Shown here: piece after piece, positions 5,839 through 10,000 of the stretch
Layout of the letters: every line of letters starts with the position of its first letter
Position numbering within the stretch: the stretch's first letter is position 1
From: Asticcacaulis sp.
GTDB taxonomy: Bacteria > Pseudomonadota > Alphaproteobacteria > Caulobacterales > Caulobacteraceae
NCBI RefSeq assembly: GCF_020217185.1
Contig: NZ_JAIWNX010000013.1
Location: 1-10,000 of the forward strand
Direction of reading: 5' to 3'
Length of the DNA: 10,000 nt
Notes under the pieces: model-generated
Database searches by the model: none
What the model was told of the DNA's origin: nothing
Seen by the model: the letters and a program-made list of their open reading frames with translations, nothing else
Made by a program: the position numbers and the translations under genes

Positions 5839-5865
5839 AGGTTTCTCCTGTAAAGAAACCGTTTC
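5832..5865 (-). promoter_or_regulatory. Alternating GAAAC/GTTTC elements in the queC leader
   Basis: Read on the plus strand, four complementary blocks follow one another: GAAAC (5832-5836), GGTTTCT (5840-5846), AGAAACC (5854-5860) and GTTTC (5861-5865). The middle pair forms a perfect 7-bp stem with a 7-nt loop. The outer pair extends it to 12 bp with a 3-nt bulge. Alternatively, neighbours 1 with 2 and 3 with 4 are also complementary. In the queC transcript the AGGAG sequence sits at the loop/stem border. This is consistent with a switching leader, but it is not a preQ1 riboswitch I recognise. Confidence 0.4.
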
Positions 5866-5871
5866 AACGAA

Positions 5872-5885
5872 TTTGCAAGTGCAAA
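5872..5885. repeat. 6-2-6 palindrome TTTGCA-AG-TGCAAA
   Basis: A perfect inverted repeat in the queC leader, 60-73 bp upstream of the queC ATG. It could be a protein-binding site. No matching regulator is identifiable here. Confidence 0.3.
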
Positions 5886-5910
5886 CTATCGCCTGTGAGG
5901 CGCGCAATCG

Positions 5911-5930
5911 TTTTGACGTGAAGGTCAAAA
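5911..5930. promoter_or_regulatory. 7-6-7 palindrome TTTTGAC-GTGAAG-GTCAAAA
   Basis: A perfect 7-bp inverted repeat around a 6-bp spacer, in the middle of the 249-bp divergent region between queC and the thioesterase genes. It covers the -35 element of the candidate thioesterase promoter and therefore has operator geometry. Its cognate regulator is unknown. Confidence 0.4.
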
Positions 5931-5941
5931 TGCGTCACAAT
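5913..5941 (+). promoter_or_regulatory. Candidate promoter for the thioesterase pair
   Basis: TTGACG (5913-5918), 17 bp, then CACAAT (5936-5941). The -35 matches the alphaproteobacterial housekeeping consensus and the -10 is a 4 of 6 match to TATAAT. The transcript would have a leader of about 115 nt before the first thioesterase. It is based on sequence only. Confidence 0.35.
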
Positions 5942-5974
5942 GTAACCAAAAAGGCCTGTGCCTCAGATAATAAG

Positions 5975-6004
5975 ACTATTTTGTGGCGTATTTATAGGTG
6001 GCAA
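5975..6004 (-). promoter_or_regulatory. Candidate promoter for queC-queE
   Basis: On the minus strand TTGCCA (6004-5999), 18 bp, then AATAGT (5980-5975): 5 of 6 and 4 of 6 matches to the sigma-70 consensus. It lies in the AT-rich part of the divergent region and would give a queC leader of about 155 nt containing all of the inverted repeats. This is a weak assignment. Confidence 0.25.
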
Positions 6005-6061
6005 GTCGCATCAGAACTTTCCAGCAACCCATTGAATAATAGAACATAGAGAGGCGAAGCA

Positions 6062-6514
6062 ATGCCAATTGCGCCTTTTCGTGAAGGTTTCGACCTTCTG
6101 GTGGACAATATCCCCTATATGAAGGCGCTGGGCGCCCGCTATGCCGGACGCAGCGAAGACGGCATCCGGCTGCGCCTGCCCTACGCTCAGCCCCTGGTCG
6201 GTGATCCGGAAACGGGGGTCATCGCGGGCGGTGCCGTAACGGCACTGCTTGACCACGCCTGCGGCATGGCGGTTTGGGATGAACTGAATGAATACAAACC
6301 CATAGCCACCATGGATTTGCGCATCGACTATATGCGCCCGGCCCAGCCCAACCGCGATCTGTTTATCCTCGCCAAATGCTACAAGCTGACGCGCAGCGTC
6401 GGCTTCGTGCGCGGCTTCGCCTATGACGACACCCTGAGCGACCCGGTCGCCGCGGCGCAGGCGGCCTTTATCATCTCGCACCCCTGCCTCAAAAACCGCG
6501 AGGCCCACGCATGA
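6062..6514 (+). CDS. PaaI-type hotdog thioesterase, first of a tandem pair
   Basis: A 150-residue single hotdog-domain protein of the PaaI/4HBT group, expected to hydrolyse acyl- or aryl-CoA thioesters in the cytosol; the substrate is unknown. The central-helix motif is A55-GG-AVTALL-D64, where the family usually reads HGG-x6-D/E. The acidic residue is in place, but the His is Ala. The strand TMDLRIDYMRPA (83-94) is typical of the family. The ATG is well supported by GAGAGG 8-9 nt upstream. It overlaps the next gene by ATGA, so the two are translated together, and they are paralogues. It is divergent from queC. The fold assignment is confident; activity is less so because of the missing His. 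Confidence 0.9.
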   Translation: MPIAPFREGFDLLVDNIPYMKALGARYAGRSEDGIRLRLPYAQPLVGDPETGVIAGGAVTALLDHACGMAVWDELNEYKPIATMDLRIDYMRPAQPNRDLFILAKCYKLTRSVGFVRGFAYDDTLSDPVAAAQAAFIISHPCLKNREAHA

Positions 6515-6924
6515 TTGCCGACCTGATGATCAGCGGCCCGGAAGAGTTATTCAGCCGCATCCCTTTCGCGCAGTTTCTCAATCTGCGCATGGAGATGGCG
6601 GGCAATGAACTGACGACCATCCTGCCGTTCGCGCCGCACCTGATCGGTAACCCGCTGCTGCCGGCCCTGCACGGCGGCACGATAGGGGCGTTTCTGGAAC
6701 TGACCGCCACGGCGCAGTTGTCGGTGTTTGAAACGTTCGATCAGATCCCCAAACCGGTCAATGTCAGTGTGCAGTATCTGCGCTCCGGCAAGCCCATTGA
6801 CACCTATGCCCGCGCGCGCATCAACCGCGTCGGCCGCACCATCGCCAATGTTGAGGCCTGGGCGTGGCAGGAACTGCGCGAACAGCCCATCGCCACACTT
6901 CAGGCACACTTTTTGATTTGCTAA
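6511..6924 (+). CDS. PaaI-type hotdog thioesterase, second of a tandem pair
   Basis: A 137-residue hotdog protein of the same PaaI/4HBT group. The central motif is H54-GG-TIGAFL-E63, with the His retained and Glu in the catalytic acid position, as in the Arthrobacter-type 4-hydroxybenzoyl-CoA thioesterases. The later strand VNVSVQYLRSGKP (83-95) corresponds to the same strand in its neighbour. The start codon overlaps the stop of the first thioesterase (ATGA), indicating translational coupling and probably matched amounts. Hotdog proteins are dimers or tetramers with active sites at subunit interfaces, so a mixed assembly with the first paralogue is possible; this is inference. No terminator is visible before the next gene. 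Confidence 0.9.
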   Translation: MIADLMISGPEELFSRIPFAQFLNLRMEMAGNELTTILPFAPHLIGNPLLPALHGGTIGAFLELTATAQLSVFETFDQIPKPVNVSVQYLRSGKPIDTYARARINRVGRTIANVEAWAWQELREQPIATLQAHFLIC

Positions 6925-6947
6925 ATCGGGCTTGCCACAATCTATAG

Positions 6948-7397
6948 ATGTTTCTACTCTTCCCGACCTGTTCTGGTGTTTCGGGGGGGAGCCCGTTGCC
7001 GGTAGAAACAAGACGCCCGCAGGGGCTACGGCGCGCAATCCGTCAGCGAATCGACGGCGTTTTCCGCGATGACGGGCGTCAGCGTGTGTGGATCGCCGGG
7101 CTCCTGAGCTGTCTGCCGCTGCTGGCGCTGTGGGGCAGTGCCTATGGCTATATCATCAGTGCTTTGATCGCGAACGGCTTTTTTCTGGGTGTGCTGATTA
7201 CCCTGAGCTGGAAATCCCCACATCCGTGGCCAGTGATCGCGGGGGGCTGTCAATGGCTTTCGGTGATGCTGCCCGTGCTGGCCCTGAGTGACGGGCGGAT
7301 CAGGCCGATGACACTGGTAATGGCGCTGACGGTCTCTACTCTGAGCGTGCTGGGGGTGATACTGTGGGGCGCGCTGGCCACACGGCGCAGGAAATAG
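6948..7397 (+). CDS. Small hypothetical membrane protein with four predicted TM helices
   Basis: I do not recognise a family. From the ATG at 6948 the protein is 149 residues. An Arg-rich, soluble N-terminal part (about 22-46) precedes four hydrophobic segments at roughly 48-67, 69-88, 94-112 and 121-143, and the protein ends ATRRRK. The basic N- and C-terminal parts and even helix number suggest both ends are cytoplasmic. The start is uncertain: the ATG has no Shine-Dalgarno sequence, whereas an in-frame TTG at 6996 follows a run of seven G and GGAG, and would give 133 residues beginning at the basic segment. The gene starts 24 bp after the second thioesterase, so it may be the last member of that operon, and it ends 73 bp before the S24 regulator. 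Confidence 0.7.
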   Translation: MFLLFPTCSGVSGGSPLPVETRRPQGLRRAIRQRIDGVFRDDGRQRVWIAGLLSCLPLLALWGSAYGYIISALIANGFFLGVLITLSWKSPHPWPVIAGGCQWLSVMLPVLALSDGRIRPMTLVMALTVSTLSVLGVILWGALATRRRK

Positions 7398-7417
7398 GAC
7401 TATATTCATAAATTAAG

Positions 7418-7465
7418 TTGATTTTCCTGTAAGCGGATTTATTTTCCTCCCATCTCACGGGAAAA
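7418..7465 (+). promoter_or_regulatory. Repeated TTTTCC elements and candidate promoter before the S24 regulator
   Basis: ATTTTCCT occurs at 7421-7428 and again at 7441-7448, exactly 20 bp (about two helical turns) apart, and an inverted copy, GGGAAAA, lies at 7459-7465 next to the start codon. TTGATT (7418-7423) and TATTTT (7440-7445), 16 bp apart, could be a promoter overlapping these repeats. This is the arrangement expected of autorepression, which is inferred. Confidence 0.33.
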
Positions 7466-7470
7466 CCGGC

Positions 7471-8100
7471 ATGTCCCTGTCGCACGCGCAAATCTGGAAC
7501 GCCATAGACCGTCTGGCGCTGAATCTCGGCACGTCGCCGTCGGGACTGGCGCGACTGGCGGGTCTCGATCCCACGGCGTTCAACAAGTCGAAGCGGCAAT
7601 CGAGCGAAGACCCGCCGCGGCCGCGCTGGCCTTCGACCGAGAGTCTGGCCAAGCTGCTGGAGGCGACGGGCCAGAGCTTTTCCGATTTTGCCGCCCTGAC
7701 CGAGCCGCGCCCGGTGCCGAAGGGTGTGCCTTTGATCGGGTTTGCGCAGGCGGGCAATGACGGCCTGTTTGACGATGCGGGGTTTCCGGTCGGACAGGGC
7801 TGGGACGAGATCGGCCTGCCGGCGGGTGAAGGGCTCTATGCGCTTGAGATTTCAGGCGATTCCATGCTGCCGCTCTACCGCGACGGCGACCGTATCATTG
7901 TCGATCCGCTGCGTCAGAACCTGCGGCGCGGCGACCGGGTGGTGGTGAAGACCAGCGAAGGCGAGGTCATGGCCAAGGAACTGGTGCGGCTGACCGAGAA
8001 GCAGGTTGAGCTGCGGTCGCTCAATCCGGACTTTTCCAATCGGGTGCTGGAGCGATCGCAGGTGACGTGGATGGCGCGGATTGTGTGGGCCAGTCAGTGA
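7471..8100 (+). CDS. LexA/CI-like transcriptional regulator with HTH and Peptidase S24 domain
   Basis: A 209-residue regulator. The N-terminal half holds a helix-turn-helix region around residues 20-70, including GTSPSGLARLAGLDPTAFNK. The C-terminal half is a Peptidase S24 / signal-peptidase-like domain: ISGDSMLPLYRDGDRIIVDP (127-146) with Ser131, and VMAKEL (166-171) with Lys169. The Ser-Lys spacing of 38 is close to LexA's 37. An Ala94-Gly95 bond in FAQAGNDG, between the domains, is a plausible self-cleavage site, so the protein may be a damage-responsive repressor like CI or LexA. It is not LexA itself: the DNA-binding half differs from the LexA winged helix. No phage genes are nearby, so it seems a resident chromosomal regulator. 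The ATG follows GGGAAAA at a suitable distance. Three hairpins follow the stop. Confidence 0.9.
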   Translation: MSLSHAQIWNAIDRLALNLGTSPSGLARLAGLDPTAFNKSKRQSSEDPPRPRWPSTESLAKLLEATGQSFSDFAALTEPRPVPKGVPLIGFAQAGNDGLFDDAGFPVGQGWDEIGLPAGEGLYALEISGDSMLPLYRDGDRIIVDPLRQNLRRGDRVVVKTSEGEVMAKELVRLTEKQVELRSLNPDFSNRVLERSQVTWMARIVWASQ

Positions 8101-8111
8101 TGGGATGTTTC

Positions 8112-8140
8112 GGGGTGTGGGGTCCGTGACCCCACATCTT
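8112..8140 (+). terminator. Terminator hairpin of the S24 regulator gene
   Basis: TGTGGGGTC (8116-8124) and GACCCCACA (8128-8136) form a perfect 9-bp stem with a 3-nt loop. The stem can be extended by G-T and G-C pairs to 8112-8140. It starts 11 bp after the stop codon and is followed by a T-rich but interrupted stretch. Confidence 0.65.
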
Positions 8141-8144
8141 CTTA

Positions 8145-8186
8145 TTCCCATAAAAAGCCGCCCCCTGCGGGCGATTTTTATGGGAA
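8145..8186. terminator. Large symmetrical hairpin, bidirectional terminator
   Basis: TTCCCATAAAAA (8145-8156) and TTTTTATGGGAA (8175-8186) are a perfect 12-bp inverted repeat enclosing a further GC stem (GCCGC, 8157-8161, with GCGG/GC, 8167-8172). Five A and five T sit at matching places in the arms, so transcription in either direction yields a GC hairpin followed by U residues. It lies between convergent genes. Confidence 0.75.
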
Positions 8187-8217
8187 GGAAAAGGCTTGGG
8201 GCCATAGGCTCCAAACC
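8187..8217 (-). terminator. Terminator hairpin of the beta-lactamase-like gene
   Basis: On the minus strand GGTTTGGAGCC (8217-8207) and GGCCCCAAGCC (8203-8193) form an 11-bp stem with one mismatch and one G-T pair around a 3-nt loop, followed by TTTT (8192-8189). It begins 16 bp after the stop of the hydrolase gene. Confidence 0.6.
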
Positions 8218-8232
8218 CCAAAACCCTCCCCG

Positions 8233-9384
8233 TCACGACCTCCCCGCGTGATCCCCATACTCCCACTCATAGGGCACGCCTGTCTCTCCCAAAACGAACC
8301 TTACCAGCGCGGCAAAGCCGGCTTCCGCGCGTACATCGTTCGACAGGATAACCACACAGCGCTTTGATTTTTCAATGCAAACCCATGTATTGGCCGTGAT
8401 GTCATTATGCCCGCCCTTGTAAAAGCCGGGCCCCTGCGGTCCGTCAAACACCACCACGCCCAGACCCGCATAGAGGTCGGCCCGCTGCTGATCCACCGGT
8501 AATTCGGGCTGAAAGGGTGGAAACTGCGTCCGCGTCGTGATCTTCAACTGCCGTTTGGTGATGTCCGCCCGCCACGCCGCGCTCAGCCCCTCACCGCGTA
8601 CAAAGGCCGCCGCAAAACGCGCAAAATCGGCAATCGTCGTATCCATAGATCCGGACACCCGCACCTTTGACCGCTCATCGTGCGCCTCACCCTCCCCCTT
8701 GTCGTTCCAGCCATCGGCCAGATTGCCCGCAAAGTCCGGCCGCCAGATCAGGCTGGTACGCACCATCCCCAAGCCTTTGAAGATACGGTCGGTTTCGTCG
8801 CGCAGACTGAGGCCCAGTCCCGTTTCCATGGCAAATTGCAGCGTCAGCAGACCATCCCCCGAATAGGCGTAACGCGCCCCCGGATCGAAATGGAATGTCA
8901 GCTTTTCATCCGGTTCCAGAAAATGGAAGTTGGCAAAGCCGCTCGAATGGGTCAGCACAATACGCGGCGTCAGCTTGCGCCAGCGCTCATCCAGCGCCGA
9001 CCAGTCGCTATAGCGATTGATGATGTCGGGCGACGCATAGCTCGGCAAAGGCTGAGGCAGCATATCCGCCAGAGGCGTATCCAGCGTCAAACGCCCCTGA
9101 TCGACCTGCTGCATGACCGAATAGGCGAACACCGCCTTGGTCAGCGAGGCGCCGTACATAACGGTTTGCGTCGTCAGGGGCTCACCCTTGGCGTTGCGCA
9201 CGCCATAGGCCTGCACATAGCCGACCTTGCCGTCGTCGATGACCGCGATGGCCAGCCCTTTGGCCCCGGTGTCTTTCAGGACCCGGTGCACTTCGGCATC
9301 AATAGCTGAGGGACCGGGCAGGCTGTGCGCCCCCGCCAGAGAGGGAAAAACCGCCAACGCCGCACCGATAAGCCACGCACGCAT
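8233..9384 (-). CDS. Exported serine beta-lactamase-like hydrolase (class C / EstB type)
   Basis: A 383-residue protein of the beta-lactamase/penicillin-binding fold. A signal peptide (MRAWLIGAALAVFPSLAGA) with a likely cut after residue 19 sends it to the periplasm. The catalytic S80-LT-K83 is in GASLTKAVF. The second motif is Tyr174-Ser-Gly (YSG), instead of the Tyr-Ala-Asn of true AmpC enzymes, and the third is KGGHND near 323-328, not KTG. These features fit esterases, D-amino-acid peptidases and uncharacterised homologues better than a resistance enzyme, so a beta-lactam-degrading role should not be assumed. The start at 9384 is supported by GGGAGG 5 nt upstream; the frame is open 16 codons further, to an ATG at 9432 that would bury the signal peptide. 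It follows the lysK terminator. Confidence 0.9.
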   Translation of the reverse strand: MRAWLIGAALAVFPSLAGAHSLPGPSAIDAEVHRVLKDTGAKGLAIAVIDDGKVGYVQAYGVRNAKGEPLTTQTVMYGASLTKAVFAYSVMQQVDQGRLTLDTPLADMLPQPLPSYASPDIINRYSDWSALDERWRKLTPRIVLTHSSGFANFHFLEPDEKLTFHFDPGARYAYSGDGLLTLQFAMETGLGLSLRDETDRIFKGLGMVRTSLIWRPDFAGNLADGWNDKGEGEAHDERSKVRVSGSMDTTIADFARFAAAFVRGEGLSAAWRADITKRQLKITTRTQFPPFQPELPVDQQRADLYAGLGVVVFDGPQGPGFYKGGHNDITANTWVCIEKSKRCVVILSNDVRAEAGFAALVRFVLGETGVPYEWEYGDHAGRS

Positions 9385-9430
9385 GAACACCTCCCTTTGG
9401 TTACAGCAGGGAGATTGACACGCATAAGAC

Positions 9431-9462
9431 AAAAGGAAAGCCTCTTCGTTGCCAAAGAGGCT
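9431..9462 (-). terminator. Intrinsic terminator of lysK
   Basis: AGCCTCTT (9439-9446) and AAGAGGCT (9455-9462) are a perfect 8-bp inverted repeat with an 8-nt loop. Read on the minus strand the stem starts 6 bp after the lysK stop and is followed by TTCCTTTT. It separates lysK from the hydrolase gene. Confidence 0.75.
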
Positions 9463-9467
9463 GCCTT

Positions 9468-10000
9468 TTATACCAGTTCGCCCTTAATGCCCTGATCAAG
9501 CAGGTCCAGCGTCCGTTCGATGCCGAAAATGGCCACGAAGGAGCCGAAGCGCGGCCCCTGGGATTGCCCCAGCAGCACCTCATAGAGTGCCTGAAACCAC
9601 GCGCGTAAGGGCTCGAATTCATGCGCTTTTCCGACTTCGAAGACGATGTTCTGGATGGCCTCGGCATCGCGCGTTTCGGGATCGAGCACTGCCAGACGGT
9701 CACGCAGGTCGATCAGCGCCGCCTTTTCCTTGGCGTCGGGCAGACGGAAGGTCTTGGACGGTTTAACGAAGTCCTCGAAATAGTTGAGCGCATAACCGGC
9801 CAGACGGTCGAGCACCGGCTCTGTTTCGGGCGTCGCCCCCGGAATATAGGCGCGCAGGAAGCCCCACAGCGTCTCTTTGTCCGAGGCATTGGCCGCCGAA
9901 ACGAGGTTGAGCATCAGGCCAAAGGTCACCGGCGGCGACTTCGTGCCCGTTTCGCCGCGCAGGACGAACCAGACCGGATTTTCGATCTGCTTGGCCTCTT
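9468..10000 (-). CDS. lysK: Lysyl-tRNA synthetase, class I, C-terminal part
   Basis: The gene runs off the right edge; the last 177 or so residues are present, out of roughly 500-550 in the family. It attaches lysine to tRNA-Lys. The visible part is the helical C-terminal (anticodon-binding) region: ENPVWFVLRG, PPVTFGLMLNLVSAANA, DKETLWGFLRAYIPGA, ALNYFEDFVKPSKTFRLP, and the end ALYEVLLGQSQGPRFGSFVA. The last is typical of class I LysK, the archaeal-type enzyme also used by alphaproteobacteria, and is not found in class II LysS. The HIGH and KMSKS motifs lie outside the window. An internal GTG at 9929 is not the start, since the frame continues to the edge. It ends in TAA with an intrinsic terminator directly after it. 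Confidence 0.94.
   Translation of the reverse strand, partial: EAKQIENPVWFVLRGETGTKSPPVTFGLMLNLVSAANASDKETLWGFLRAYIPGATPETEPVLDRLAGYALNYFEDFVKPSKTFRLPDAKEKAALIDLRDRLAVLDPETRDAEAIQNIVFEVGKAHEFEPLRAWFQALYEVLLGQSQGPRFGSFVAIFGIERTLDLLDQGIKGELV

Noticed and set aside
5165..6049. Plus-strand open frame of 294 codons
   Set aside because: Antisense to queC with its intact PP-loop and zinc site; the rest is the non-coding divergent region.
5813..6061. preQ1 riboswitch in front of queC
   Set aside because: The minus-strand leader has stems, but I cannot find the preQ1-I pattern of a small hairpin followed by an A-rich tail pairing into its loop, nor a type II pattern; it is recorded only as an unassigned leader.
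7471..8100. Prophage repressor marking a prophage
   Set aside because: No integrase, Cro, structural or lysis gene lies within the window, and the neighbours are ordinary chromosomal genes.
8233..9384. Acquired antibiotic-resistance gene
   Set aside because: There is no mobile element nearby, composition matches its neighbours, and the YSG/KGG motifs do not fit AmpC.
9468..9929. Independent 153-codon gene starting at the GTG at 9929
   Set aside because: The frame continues without a stop to the window edge and the sequence on both sides matches class I lysyl-tRNA synthetase.

Overview
The window looks like chromosomal DNA from an alphaproteobacterium, most likely a member of the Caulobacterales; Asticcacaulis or a relative is my guess. 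The reasons are moderately high GC with G/C-rich third codon positions, a class I (archaeal-type) lysyl-tRNA synthetase, HspQ, a Ppx/GppA phosphatase without an HD domain, and a lipoprotein whose sequence style I associate with Caulobacterales and sphingomonads. There is no transposase, integrase, phage structural gene or CRISPR array. It is a housekeeping region, and the unusual signals are mostly in leaders, terminators and active-site details.

Layout. 1-249 is the C-terminal end of an unrecognised protein (+). 284-1423 is tgt, tRNA-guanine transglycosylase (+). 1450-2163 is an uncharacterised lipoprotein (-), convergent with tgt across a shared hairpin. 2309-2385 is tRNA-Lys(TTT) (+) with a promoter and a terminator fused to its 3' end. 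2583-2963 is hspQ (-). 3230-4444 is a Ppx/GppA-family phosphatase (+), divergent from hspQ. 4437-5087 (queE) and 5087-5812 (queC) form a minus-strand queuosine operon that collides with the phosphatase gene by 8 bp. 6062-6924 is a pair of overlapping PaaI-type hotdog thioesterase genes (+), divergent from queC across a 249-bp region rich in inverted repeats. 6948-7397 is a small membrane protein (+). 7471-8100 is a LexA/CI-like regulator with a Peptidase S24 domain (+). 8101-8232 holds three hairpins. 8233-9384 is an exported serine beta-lactamase-like hydrolase (-). 9468-10000 is the C-terminal third of lysK (-).

How the genes work together. Tgt (insertion of preQ1 into GUN-anticodon tRNAs), QueC and QueE (synthesis of preQ0 and its precursor) belong to one pathway. 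tRNA-Lys and LysK share the lysine-decoding step but are not close to each other. The other genes have no evident common pathway.

Most interesting observations. Tgt has two of its three zinc-ligand cysteines replaced by serine. The tRNA-Lys terminator stem is built from the tRNA's own 3' acceptor strand and CCA. The queC leader combines alternating GAAAC/GTTTC elements with a possible TTG-started peptide whose stop overlaps the queC start. The two adjacent PaaI paralogues differ in a complementary way at their HGG...D/E active-site motifs. I did not find a clear new multi-gene system.
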